Source: Lachnospiraceae bacterium (GTDB lineage: Bacteria; Bacillota_A; Clostridia; Lachnospirales; Lachnospiraceae). Taken from it: a stretch of DNA of 14,649 nucleotides. Of this stretch, positions 1 to 6,623 are shown one piece after another. Within the stretch, counting starts at the first letter, position 1; each line of letters opens with the position of its first letter. The stretch is taken from positions 1-14,649 of the forward strand of contig VSOD01000060.1 of assembly GCA_009774655.1 (NCBI GenBank), read 5' to 3'. The translations under genes were made by a program, and so were the position numbers. Under the pieces are notes generated by a model, which saw nothing but the letters and a program-made list of their open reading frames with translations, searched no databases and had not been told where the DNA came from.

Positions 1-216
1 GAGATCATGGAGCCGCACCTGCTGCTCAGGGAAAAAGAAGGAATGGAAGAAGGCCGGAAAGAGGGTATTAAAGAAGGTATCAAAGAAGGTATCAACGGAA
101 CGGTGGATACCTTGAGAGCGTTTGGCCATGGAGATCTGGAAATAAAAAATGCGATCATGCAAAGGTATGCTCTTTCTGAGAAAGAGGCAGAGGGATATTT
201 GTATCAAAAGTCATAA
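1..216 (+). CDS. Rpn-family recombination-promoting nuclease / PD-(D/E)XK transposase, C-terminal part
   Basis: This is the 3' end of a gene that enters from before the window; the frame is open to base 1. The visible part is about 71 residues. It has the charged, repetitive linker EGRKEGIKEGIKEGI followed by a short helical tail with GHGDLEIKNAIMQRYALSEKEAE. That arrangement is characteristic of the C-terminus of Rpn-type proteins (PD-(D/E)XK nucleases annotated as putative transposases), which occur in many copies in Lachnospiraceae. The nuclease domain itself lies outside the window, so catalytic residues cannot be checked. The ATG at base 7 is internal, not the start. A hairpin followed by T residues lies 40 bp downstream. 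The assignment rests on the tail alone, so it is good but not certain. Confidence 0.75.
   Translation, partial: EIMEPHLLLREKEGMEEGRKEGIKEGIKEGINGTVDTLRAFGHGDLEIKNAIMQRYALSEKEAEGYLYQKS
58..93 (+). repeat. 12-bp tandem repeat inside the Rpn linker
   Basis: Three consecutive 12-bp units close to AAAGAAGGTATC (58-69, 70-81, 82-93) encode the repeated KEGI tetrapeptide. The last two units are identical. Such in-frame units allow slippage to change linker length by four residues without breaking the frame. Confidence 0.8.
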
Positions 217-255
217 AGAAGTATGATCCATTGCCCCCAATTTTATTGAACAATT

Positions 256-302
256 CGGCGTGCTTTTATCCTGTTATGGGGAGATGAGGGACGCCGTTTT
301 TT
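256..302 (+). terminator. possible intrinsic terminator after the Rpn gene
   Basis: CGGCGT (256-261) pairs with ACGCCG (291-296) and is followed directly by six T residues. The 29-nt loop is long, although TCC and GGA inside it could extend the stem. The position, 40 bp past the stop codon, fits a terminator; the long loop keeps confidence moderate. Confidence 0.5.
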
Positions 303-508
303 ATGTTGTCATCTGCCGGACAGTATTTCTACTTTATTGCATGACAAGTGAACAGGTATGAAAGATGCCTGCCAGGAAGCGTGTGCTTTCTGATCAGGCC
401 TTCCACATCGGGAGGCTCTTCCCCGGAATGTAGCCGCAGGAAATGGCCGCACATTTTAATGTTTTTGTCAAGCGCATTTGGGATATTTCAAATGGTTTTT
501 AGTTTGGC
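303..508. other. gene-free stretch with a possible minus-strand coding remnant
   Basis: No convincing complete gene is present. On the minus strand, 454 down to 329 is open for 41 codons (MCGHFLRLHSGEEPPDVEGL and onward) and the frame stays open upstream of the ATG. It reads like the end of a mobile-element or accessory protein but I cannot name a family. It has no clear ribosome binding site. The stretch is more GC-rich than the flanking toxin-antitoxin genes. Confidence 0.25.
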
Positions 509-560
509 TTGAAAAAAGCGTAGATTTTGCATATAATAGTTGTATCAATAGGAAAGAAGG
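509..560 (+). promoter_or_regulatory. sigma-A promoter and ribosome binding site of the toxin-antitoxin operon
   Basis: TTGAAA (509-514) and TATAAT (532-537) are separated by exactly 17 bp. AGAAGG (555-560) lies 9 nt before the ATG at 570. This is a near-consensus housekeeping promoter dedicated to the two-gene module. Confidence 0.8.
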
Positions 561-569
561 TCATAGCGT

Positions 570-782
570 ATGAGTAATAAAGAAAGAATTATTGAACTTT
601 TAGACGTTATACCAGATTATAAAATAGGTTATGTGCTTGCATATGTCCAGGGAGTGGCAGCCGATGAGGAATCAGACGATCTTTTTTGCCAGAGAATGGT
701 AGAAAACTATGAAAATGCTCCTGATGAAGACAAAGAAGATATTCCTCTTGAGGAATGCATGAAGGAGTGGGGACTTGCCTGA
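570..782 (+). CDS. RelB-like type II antitoxin
   Basis: A 70-residue acidic protein starting MSNKERIIELLDVIPDYKIG. Proteins of this look, with the IPDYKIGYVLAYVQG stretch followed by an acidic tail, are usual antitoxin partners of RelE/ParE toxins in Lachnospiraceae. The first half would form helices that could bind DNA or dimerise; the acidic second half (EESDD, NAPDEDKEDIPLEE) would wrap the basic toxin. It has its own near-consensus promoter and good ribosome binding site. Its TGA overlaps the ATG of the toxin by one base (TGATG), implying translational coupling. In such modules the antitoxin, alone or with the toxin, normally represses its own promoter; no operator was identified here. 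The role is inferred mainly from the partner gene and size. Confidence 0.75.
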   Translation: MSNKERIIELLDVIPDYKIGYVLAYVQGVAADEESDDLFCQRMVENYENAPDEDKEDIPLEECMKEWGLA

Positions 783-1027
783 TGTACCGTATTATTGTTA
801 AGAAGAAAGCCAAAAAGTTCATCGACAAGTTACCTGTGAATGAGCGAAAACGCATCGCATATGCAATAGAACAACTTCCAGATGGGGAGGACATAAAGAA
901 AATAAAAGGTCATGATGAATTATTAAGATTGCGTGTTGGGGATTATCGGATTATTTACTCTGTAGATAATGGAAAGCTGATATGGCATTGGCTTATCCAG
1001 AAATGTCACCAAAAAGGATATAACTGA
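782..1027 (+). CDS. RelE/ParE-family toxin
   Basis: An 81-residue basic protein, MYRIIVKKKAKKFIDKLPVN at the start. The start at 782 is chosen over an upstream ATG at 755, because 782 overlaps the antitoxin stop and gives the normal family N-terminus. The RelE/ParE signature is clear: a helical KKxKKFIDKLP region, then GHDELLRLRVGDYRIIYSVD, the basic strand region that carries active-site or target-contact residues in RelE enzymes. RelE toxins cut mRNA on the ribosome; ParE toxins act on gyrase; the sequence alone does not decide. The C-terminus (LIQKCHQKGYN) lacks the usual final strand resembling GNRGxIYNR, so the last 12 residues may be altered by small indels and activity is uncertain. 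A strong terminator follows 40 bp downstream. Confidence 0.8.
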   Translation: MYRIIVKKKAKKFIDKLPVNERKRIAYAIEQLPDGEDIKKIKGHDELLRLRVGDYRIIYSVDNGKLIWHWLIQKCHQKGYN

Positions 1028-1067
1028 TAGATTAAGCACAATTTTAAGGATGGTAAGGAAATTTAAG

Positions 1068-1097
1068 GCAATCGTTTGAAATAAACGGTTGCTTTTT
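1068..1097 (+). terminator. intrinsic terminator of the toxin-antitoxin operon
   Basis: A 10-bp stem, GCAATCGTTT (1068-1077) with AAACGGTTGC (1083-1092) including one G-T pair, a 5-nt loop GAAAT and then TTTTT (1093-1097). It is a textbook Rho-independent terminator. Confidence 0.9.
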
Positions 1098-1201
1098 AAA
1101 TGCAAAAAATGAGGGAAGTTGGTAAAGATCATACGACAGACAGCAATGATGGCTTTCCTGTGGGCGGCAGAGAGCTGTGAACAGGAACAGACAGGGAGCG
1201 T

Positions 1202-1303
1202 ATGCAGCAAAAGCTGGATACGCTCTCTTTGAAAGAGGAATTCGGCATGGATTATTACAGGATACTGGGAATACCGAAAGAAGCATATATGGGATGGAAA
1301 TAA
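1202..1303 (+). pseudogene. small coding remnant of unknown family
   Basis: An open stretch of 33 codons begins MQQKLDTLSLKEEFGMDYYR and ends GIPKEAYMGWK. The same frame continues upstream through a TGA to an ATG at 1108. The amino-acid pattern (aromatic, charged, hydrophobic alternation) looks like real protein, but there is no ribosome binding site and I do not recognise it. The 5' part overlaps a hairpin, GAGCGTAT (1196-1203) with ATACGCTC (1218-1225), with an inner CAGC/GCTG pair around an AAAA loop. Probably a leftover of a decayed gene. Confidence 0.3.
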
Positions 1304-1313
1304 GGACGGCGGC

Positions 1314-1380
1314 ATAATGCAGAAATGATGCATAAATGATGCAAAGATGATGCAAAGATGATGCAGGGCCGCGGTAAAAT
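1314..1380 (+). promoter_or_regulatory. five 11-bp direct repeats ending 9 bp before a -10 box (activator-type promoter, copy 1)
   Basis: Five head-to-tail 11-bp units run 1314-1368: ATAATGCAGAA, ATGATGCATAA, ATGATGCAAAG, ATGATGCAAAG, ATGATGCAGGG. The conserved core is TGATGCA with a 4-bp spacer. After the last core come 9 bp (GGGCCGCGG) and then TAAAAT (1375-1380), a -10 hexamer. At the -35 distance the sequence lies within the repeats and does not resemble TTGACA. Direct repeats of 7+4 bp, one helical turn apart, replacing the -35 box are the known layout of PhoB/OmpR-type response-regulator boxes. The regulator is not in the window. A second copy lies at 13449-13504 with identical spacing. 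Confidence 0.7.
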
Positions 1381-1422
1381 ATAGAATGGCAGTGGATGAG
1401 ACAGGAGTATGAGGAGAAAGCA

Positions 1423-1999
1423 ATGGCAGATTTAAATGAAATCAGACTGAAAAAGACAATGGAGATAGAAAGGAAGATCTTGTGGGATTGACACAAGCTA
1501 AAGAAGATGGGAAGGATAGAAGTATATGTAAGAGGATGCCTGTGCTTTTTAACTGCTTTTGTTATGGGCAGAATGATTGGTGAAATTGATAATACGAAGA
1601 CAGAGAGGAATACCAGACCAGAGGAGACGGTAAATACGGAATTGGTAAAAAGCGAAACCGCATGGCAGGACCATGTGCCACAAGATAGTGATAGACCAGT
1701 TGAGATCAAAGATGAAAAGACACTGGAAACAGATATTAATATATATGATTCTTTTGCTCAAATAGAAACAAACATGATACATAAGACAATAGAGTTTCCA
1801 GGCATAGAGATTGTCGGTGCAGACCAAACAGGAGATTGATAATTTTATACAGTTATTTGATTCCGAAGAATACATAGCGCGTACAGATATATTCTTCTTA
1901 AAGGAAAATCATATTTATTTTATAGTACCGTGGGATGAATCAGGAAGACACTACATTCATGTAGAACTGAGTTTAGATGGATTTAGTAAACTTCAATGA
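1423..1999 (+). pseudogene. membrane-anchored small protein, broken by a TGA and a frameshift
   Basis: A strong ribosome binding site (GAGGAG, 1411-1416) precedes ATG 1423, which opens MADLNEIRLKKTMEIERKIL and stops at TGA 1489-1491 after 22 codons. The same frame continues without interruption as HKLKKMGRIEVYVRGCLCFL to 1839, with a hydrophobic segment at about 1528-1575. A single C-to-T change (CGA to TGA) explains the stop. The frame then ends in TGA at 1839, while another frame (1811-1999, DNFIQLFDSEEYIARTDIFF, ending HVELSLDGFSKLQ) continues as plausible protein, so a one-base indel between about 1811 and 1838 is likely. Conceptually it is one roughly 190-residue protein with an N-terminal anchor and a folded exported or cytosolic domain. 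Alternatively, 1507-1839 and 1811-1999 are two overlapping small genes, but neither has a good start signal. Family unknown; an immunity-type role is only inferred from the neighbours. Confidence 0.55.
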
Positions 2000-2071
2000 G
2001 ATTTATCAGGTTTATACAAAGTTTGATGGTGTAGATGACTGACAAATTAATGTTGTGAGAGGGAGTGCCCT

Positions 2072-2836
2072 ATGATGCAAACAAGATACTTTTATTCGAT
2101 CATTATTATAATTTGCAGTGTATTATCAGCAATAACGGAACAGGTTGATGTGAAATCATCAGCCAGCCGTACAGAAAAGCATGAAATGGACAGCATATGG
2201 CGTGAATGTGATCTGACAGTGGATGAACTTCCGGATTACTACTATTTTATAAATGCACAACATGCACACTACAATCTTACGATGGAAAGCAAAGCAGCAT
2301 GCGCAGTAAAGGATTATGCCCTTGATTCGGGGATGGAAAATGAAGAGTGGGAATTAAGAAGGATATATTATAGTGAGGACGCGTGCCAGGCTTATGTGGA
2401 ATCAAAGACGGGTAACGAGCTGTATATTCTTTTTGCAGATAGTCGAGGGGCACTTCCTGTATATATTATAATGGCTGATATTCGCAAAGGAAGTAAAGCA
2501 GATATTATCTTGCAGGATGAGAGATATTCCTATAATTCTATGCTGGAATGGTATTCCTATAAGGACTGGTTTGACGGAAAGGGTGCGGAGTGGTCTCTTA
2601 ATTTTGATATTGCAGGTTATCTACATGATGTAATCTACAATAATGGATTTATTCTGGCAATATATGATTATGTGGATAGGACTGGCAAAGGTAAAGGTGC
2701 CACTTGGAACATAGATGATAATTATACATATATAGGACGGAATGGATATATTGCATGTGCTTATTGTAGCAATGGAGTTCAAACCATCAGATTCCTTGTG
2801 GATGTTTGGAACAAAACCTATGCTGTAGTGGAGTAG
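2072..2836 (+). CDS. exported protein of unknown family, paralogue A
   Basis: A 254-residue protein with an N-terminal hydrophobic segment (residues about 6-20, FYSIIIIICSVLSA) after a short positive start, consistent with a signal peptide or anchor. GGGAG (2061-2065) lies 6 nt before ATG 2072. The mature part is rich in aromatic residues: PDYYYFINAQHAHYNLTMES, then NEEWELRRIYYSEDA, SKTGNELYILFADS, the core ADIRKGSKADIILQDERYSY, and the end VDVWNKTYAVVE. About half the residues match the protein at 13694-14497 along the whole length, so this is a duplicated family in this strain. I do not recognise a domain. The repeat-promoter at 1314-1380 lies 690 bp upstream, with a broken gene between. 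A toxin-like remnant follows at 2866. It could be an exported immunity protein or a surface protein; both are inferences. Confidence 0.75.
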   Translation: MMQTRYFYSIIIIICSVLSAITEQVDVKSSASRTEKHEMDSIWRECDLTVDELPDYYYFINAQHAHYNLTMESKAACAVKDYALDSGMENEEWELRRIYYSEDACQAYVESKTGNELYILFADSRGALPVYIIMADIRKGSKADIILQDERYSYNSMLEWYSYKDWFDGKGAEWSLNFDIAGYLHDVIYNNGFILAIYDYVDRTGKGKGATWNIDDNYTYIGRNGYIACAYCSNGVQTIRFLVDVWNKTYAVVE

Positions 2837-2865
2837 TAAAAGGATGCAGGAGGAAGGGAAATTAA

Positions 2866-2970
2866 TGCAGGTACGGCGGCGGGACGATCAGCGCGAAGGA
2901 GTCTGGGCAGGGGTTCGATAAGTATAGTGATATTGGTTTTGGGGATTCCACGATAAGTTTCATAATTTGA
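2866..2970 (+). pseudogene. possible toxin C-terminal remnant
   Basis: An open stretch without its own start (preceded by TAA 2863-2865) encodes GGGTISAKESGQGFDKYSDI followed by GFGDSTISFII and TGA at 2968. Composition (Gly/Ser-rich turn, then alternating strand residues) and position, 17 nt before the next gene's ATG, resemble the last residues of a polymorphic-toxin C-terminal domain left in front of its immunity gene. The region is also more GC-rich than its neighbours. Family not recognised. Confidence 0.35.
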
Positions 2971-2987
2971 GCAGAGGAACTGGTGAT

Positions 2988-5129
2988 ATGAAAAAAATTT
3001 TATTTGAGATTTTTTTAATTATAATGTTGACGGTTTTTTTATATCATTCTGTCAAATATAATATGCAGACACCTGAACAAACGGAAATAGCGCATATAGA
3101 GGAAGTTAAGACAACATCCTTTGTGAAAGGGGAAGTGGAGGTAACACAGGAAACAGAAACAACAGAATTATATCAGGGTATTTTACGGAGTGCACAGCTG
3201 GATTGGGCCTGGGTCATCAGCCCGGGAGAATTCGAGGATCTGTATTTTTTGGATGAAAGATATATAGCGGTCAAGAAAAGAAATGGGAAATATGGTGTAG
3301 TTAATGAGAATGGAGATTTTATATTTTCAGAAGAATATGATCAGATCGCTCCTTATAGTGAAAATATGTCATGTGTCTGCTGCAACGGAAAATATTTTTA
3401 TATTGATAAAGACGGTAAAAGCACTATGGAAGCGGAATTTCAGGAGGCAAGGAGTTTTCAGGAAGCAAGGGCTGCAATCCGGAACGGTAAGGAATGGGGA
3501 TTTATCAATCCGGAAGGTATAGTCATTATAGAATGCTTATATGAACAGGTAAATAATTTTAAGGAAGGATGTGCGGCAGTAAAACAACAGGAAAGATGGG
3601 GATATATTGATAAAGAAGGAGGGGTAATAACTGCCTGTCAATATGATGAGGCAAGAGATTATCGTGAAGGGTTTGCTGCTGTCTGCAGTGAAGGATTATG
3701 GGGCTTCCTGGACAAAAGTGGTGAGTGTGTAACTGCCTGTCAATATGATGAGGTTAAGGATTACCATGAAGGATTTGCTGCTGTTAAAAAGAATGATAAG
3801 TGGGGATATATTGACAGGGAAGGCCGGGAGCTCATTCCGCTTATGTATGATGAGGCCGGCAGTTTTAGTGAAGGAAAGGCCTCTGTAAAACAAAACAGTT
3901 TTTCAGAGGATACAGTGGATAAATGGGCATATATCGATCAGGAAAATAAAGCAGTGATAGATTATCATGGATATTATGCAGCTGGGCCATTTCGCATGTA
4001 TGTCGGAGAATTTCATGATGGGCTGGCTTTTGTTACGGATGTTCTGCCATCCATTATAGATGATAAAGGGCAGTATGTATTTGACGGCACCGATTCTGCA
4101 TTTTTTATAGATGATTTTGTGTATGATCCAAAATATAAAGCAATTCCGGCATATGTTTTTGCAGATGCTGCTATGCGGGAAAGAAAATACGGCCTGATAA
4201 GGGCAGATGGAAATTGTCTTCTTGCTCCTGTATTTGACCATGTGGAAGTACCGGTTGATGACTATGTCAAGGTGGCAATTAATGATGATGAAGAGAAACT
4301 CTATGGAGTGATACAAATATTGGGGCAGCCTTCAGGATACTTTGAAGATAAAGTTGTGCCGGTAGATGACATGGAGACAAACAAAAATATAACGGAGAAT
4401 ATAAATGAAGAAGGAAAAAAATATACAAACATTATTACAGTGAAGGAAGGCGTGAATGTGGTACAGGATGGACAGATGATGGAAGAAACATGTACGGTCA
4501 TAGAGAATCCTTATTTCCCGGTGCAGGAACATATTTCATTGAAGGTTCATGCAGCATACTATGATCAGGAATTTGTTGAAGAGACTGTTGATGCAGAGAT
4601 TGACCAGGTTAAAGTATATGAGAATGGGAGAATATATAGATTTACAGTTTTTATTTCTCCAATGGTGGGCATGCGCTCTTTCTTAGAGAGTGACATTATG
4701 AGTATGTATTTTTATGTAACAGCTGACAAGATATACCTGCTCATGCCTTATTGTCAACTTGAAGCAGGAGGTGAAAGTATTTATTTCTATGATGATGATG
4801 AGCTGCTTGCAAAAACATTTGATACTGAGGAAAAGCTGTTGAAACATGGTGCGCTCATCCTCGTCTGCCAGAAGGAGGAGAAGCACGGAGAGTTCTTCTC
4901 TTTAACATTGGAAGGAAACCAGATTAAGTATTATTACTCTGAGACGAAAGTAAATGGTGAACAGGGGCAAAGAGATTTATTTGTATGGGAAGAAGGCAAA
5001 GGCTTAGTTGAGTTCGGGACAGTATATGGTCCGGGACCATATGAGGTGTATATTGATGAAATACAGTCTGTGCCAGTGCAGATGAAATGCGGACAGATAA
5101 CGGAGGACATAGATGAATGCCAGGAATAA
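2988..5129 (+). CDS. membrane-anchored WG-repeat protein
   Basis: A 713-residue protein. Start chosen at ATG 2988 (MKKILFEIFLIIMLTVFLYH): AGAGGA lies 9 nt upstream, whereas an in-frame TTG at 2967 overlaps that site. Residues 4-20 form one hydrophobic segment, so the rest is probably outside the cell. From about residue 85 to 370 there are about eight copies of a 34-residue WG repeat; the best three read YEQVNNFKEGCAAVKQQERW, YDEARDYREGFAAVCSEGLW and YDEVKDYHEGFAAVKKNDKW, each followed by G(Y/F)(I/L)D and a Gly turn. WG repeats form beta structures used for protein binding and are common near polymorphic toxin loci. The C-terminal 260 residues (strand-rich, ending VQMKCGQITEDIDECQE) are unassigned. 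The stop overlaps the next gene's start by 17 nt, so the two are cotranscribed. Confidence 0.9.
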   Translation: MKKILFEIFLIIMLTVFLYHSVKYNMQTPEQTEIAHIEEVKTTSFVKGEVEVTQETETTELYQGILRSAQLDWAWVISPGEFEDLYFLDERYIAVKKRNGKYGVVNENGDFIFSEEYDQIAPYSENMSCVCCNGKYFYIDKDGKSTMEAEFQEARSFQEARAAIRNGKEWGFINPEGIVIIECLYEQVNNFKEGCAAVKQQERWGYIDKEGGVITACQYDEARDYREGFAAVCSEGLWGFLDKSGECVTACQYDEVKDYHEGFAAVKKNDKWGYIDREGRELIPLMYDEAGSFSEGKASVKQNSFSEDTVDKWAYIDQENKAVIDYHGYYAAGPFRMYVGEFHDGLAFVTDVLPSIIDDKGQYVFDGTDSAFFIDDFVYDPKYKAIPAYVFADAAMRERKYGLIRADGNCLLAPVFDHVEVPVDDYVKVAINDDEEKLYGVIQILGQPSGYFEDKVVPVDDMETNKNITENINEEGKKYTNIITVKEGVNVVQDGQMMEETCTVIENPYFPVQEHISLKVHAAYYDQEFVEETVDAEIDQVKVYENGRIYRFTVFISPMVGMRSFLESDIMSMYFYVTADKIYLLMPYCQLEAGGESIYFYDDDELLAKTFDTEEKLLKHGALILVCQKEEKHGEFFSLTLEGNQIKYYYSETKVNGEQGQRDLFVWEEGKGLVEFGTVYGPGPYEVYIDEIQSVPVQMKCGQITEDIDECQE
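3628..3753 (+). repeat. 102-bp module duplication inside the WG-repeat gene
   Basis: An identical 24-bp stretch occurs at 3628-3651 and 3730-3753, encoding TACQYDE, exactly 102 bp (34 codons) apart. The bases after it also match closely (EGFAAV). Identity at DNA level, where other repeats differ, points to recent unequal duplication of one WG unit. Confidence 0.85.
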
Positions 5130-5910
5130 AGCATTGTTATATTTGATCATATCAGTATTGCTGTGCTTTGGCTGCAACGTGTGTCAGAATGAGCGTTCAG
5201 GCGATTCTATAGAGTACATAGGAATTACTGGCAGAACAGAAGAAACAGAGTTGATCAAAAGAATCATGGCAGAGGATGATGAGGGATTTCAGGATTTTCT
5301 TATGGAAGAGTGGGAATATCCTCATATACAGAGATGGGTAGCGGTATGGGGTTATGATTTTACCGGGGACGGGCAGGATGAGATCATTGTGTCTAAGGGT
5401 GATGTTAATATTTCCGCTGTACTTTCTTTTAATTATATATATGATTGTACAGGAAGGAAAATGTCAGAGTTTGTGGGAGGGGATCTTTCTATGACACAGA
5501 TCCTTAAGGGATGGAAAGGGAATGGCACATTTCTGCTGTATGATGCTGTTCACTATGCTTCACATAATAATGCAAATATATATACAGAGATTGAGAAAGC
5601 AGATGGATCAATGGAAGCAGGCGTACAGCTGGTGGAATTTGACTGCAGGCCGGGAGGGGAGGAAGGAGAGGACGGATATTATATTTTTAAGGATTTTACA
5701 AAGGAGGAAGAAATAAAGCTCTGGTATGGCATAGCAGGGATAAATGAGTTGGTTCAAACGAAAGAATTTGTTCGTGAAGATAAGACACTGGAAGAATACA
5801 AACAGATGTTTACGGAAACAGAGAATTTTTCGTTGATAGGAACAATGTTATATGACCCTGAAAGCGGTGGATTTATCTGGACAGGAGCGGGCAGTGATAT
5901 TCCGACATGA
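5113..5910 (+). CDS. probable lipoprotein with an acidic calcium-type loop
   Basis: A 265-residue protein that overlaps the WG gene by 17 nt; GGAGG (5102-5106) sits 6 nt before ATG 5113. The N-terminus MNARNKALLYLIISVLLCFG followed by Cys21 looks like a lipoprotein signal, although the residue at -3 is Cys rather than Leu/Val/Ile, so the lipobox is weak. At about residues 80-90 DFTGDGQDEIIV matches the D-x-x-x-D-G-x-x-E loop seen in FG-GAP or EF-hand-like calcium-binding turns of exported clostridial proteins. The rest is acidic and aromatic, ending FIWTGAGSDIPT. Its TGA overlaps ATG 5907, but the next gene more likely starts at GTG 5985. Family not recognised; cell-surface location is a fair inference. 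Confidence 0.8.
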   Translation: MNARNKALLYLIISVLLCFGCNVCQNERSGDSIEYIGITGRTEETELIKRIMAEDDEGFQDFLMEEWEYPHIQRWVAVWGYDFTGDGQDEIIVSKGDVNISAVLSFNYIYDCTGRKMSEFVGGDLSMTQILKGWKGNGTFLLYDAVHYASHNNANIYTEIEKADGSMEAGVQLVEFDCRPGGEEGEDGYYIFKDFTKEEEIKLWYGIAGINELVQTKEFVREDKTLEEYKQMFTETENFSLIGTMLYDPESGGFIWTGAGSDIPT

Positions 5911-5984
5911 GTCCAATCCGCAGTTACAGTCCGGCGGGGAATAAAGACGTTTACATATGGTACAGAGTAAGGGAGGCAGCGACA

Positions 5985-6612
5985 GTGAAAAGAATAGTAT
6001 ACAAAACAGCGCTTATGATCAGTCTCAGTTCCGTGGCTGCTGCAGGATGCACAGCAGACAGTGCAGATAGAACGCTGCCAGTGCAGGAGGAATGTTTCGT
6101 GGAAACAAATGAAGCTGTGGGACAGGAAGACCTTGGTATGGCAGAAGCCGGTATGAATGGGGCGGATCAAGCGTTTTATCCCTTCGGCAGAGTATGAGGA
6201 GACAGGCGGGAATGTATTGACGCAGCAGGAAGCCGAAGCGATGCAGGAAAAGGAGTTTGTGATCCAGGCCGAATCTTTTGTATCCTATGACTCGGAGAGG
6301 CGGATCGGGACAAGGGACGACCGTGAACCGGTGTCGGAGGAAAGTATGATCAAGGAGTACCGGGACGATAGGAATTCAGTGTATATCTGGAGGCCGGCGG
6401 CTCCGGATACCCTGCTGCGTGAGTCCCGTCCGGATGAGAGACTGCGGGAAGCGGTCGGGGAGGCATATTATAATAAGATTAATGGGGTGTTCACCAACTT
6501 TTATCTGGGATGGCAGCAGTTCTACACGTTGGATGGCGGAGAGGAAATGATCATGCACTCCATGCTGACCGGACAGGATTATATCCTGGAAAAGAACAGT
6601 GGGGGAGAATAA
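5985..6612 (+). pseudogene. lipoprotein of unknown function, split by a frameshift
   Basis: Start chosen at GTG 5985 because GGGAGG (5971-5976) lies 8 nt upstream and the product then begins with a canonical lipoprotein signal, MKRIVYKTALMISLSSVAAA then G-Cys22 (lipobox A-A-G-C). An upstream in-frame ATG at 5907 would give a non-signal extension. The frame ends at 6197 after about 70 residues, while a second frame (visible from 6157) continues as SAEYEETGGNVLTQQEAEAM to 6612, ending YILEKNSGGE. Reading CCC near 6180-6182 as CC joins them smoothly as AFYP-SAEYEETGG. The joined product would be about 208 residues: signal, acidic linker, then a domain with YIWRPAAPDTLLRESRPDER and FTNFYLGWQQFY. 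The domain is unknown to me. A sequencing error in the homopolymer would restore the gene. Confidence 0.65.
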
Positions 6613-6623
6613 AGGAAGCGAAG

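Noticed and set aside
1196..1228. Second terminator (GAGCGTAT/ATACGCTC hairpin)
   Set aside because: The stem is good but is followed by CTCTTTG, not a T run, and overlaps a coding-like remnant.
1314..1368. CRISPR array
   Set aside because: Units are 11 bp, contiguous and without spacers, and end at a fixed distance from a -10 box.
1314..1368. Replication-origin iterons
   Set aside because: No replication protein or AT-rich unwinding region nearby, and the two copies both abut promoters.
1489..1491. Selenocysteine codon
   Set aside because: No downstream hairpin of the expected kind was seen and the context has no redox motif; a nonsense mutation is simpler.
923..1709. Long minus-strand open frames opposite 923-1709
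   Set aside because: They run antiparallel to the toxin gene, the terminator and the repeat array. The 11-bp repeat translates as HHLCIIFASF-type low-complexity runs, and no ribosome binding site is present.
2071..2082. Another copy of the 11-bp unit (ATGATGCAAAC)
   Set aside because: It is a single unit formed by the start codons of 2072-2836, with no tandem copies and no -10 box after it; chance match.
3304..3522. Second + strand frame inside the WG gene
   Set aside because: The WG-repeat frame has periodic, family-like sequence across the same region; the alternative is a shadow.
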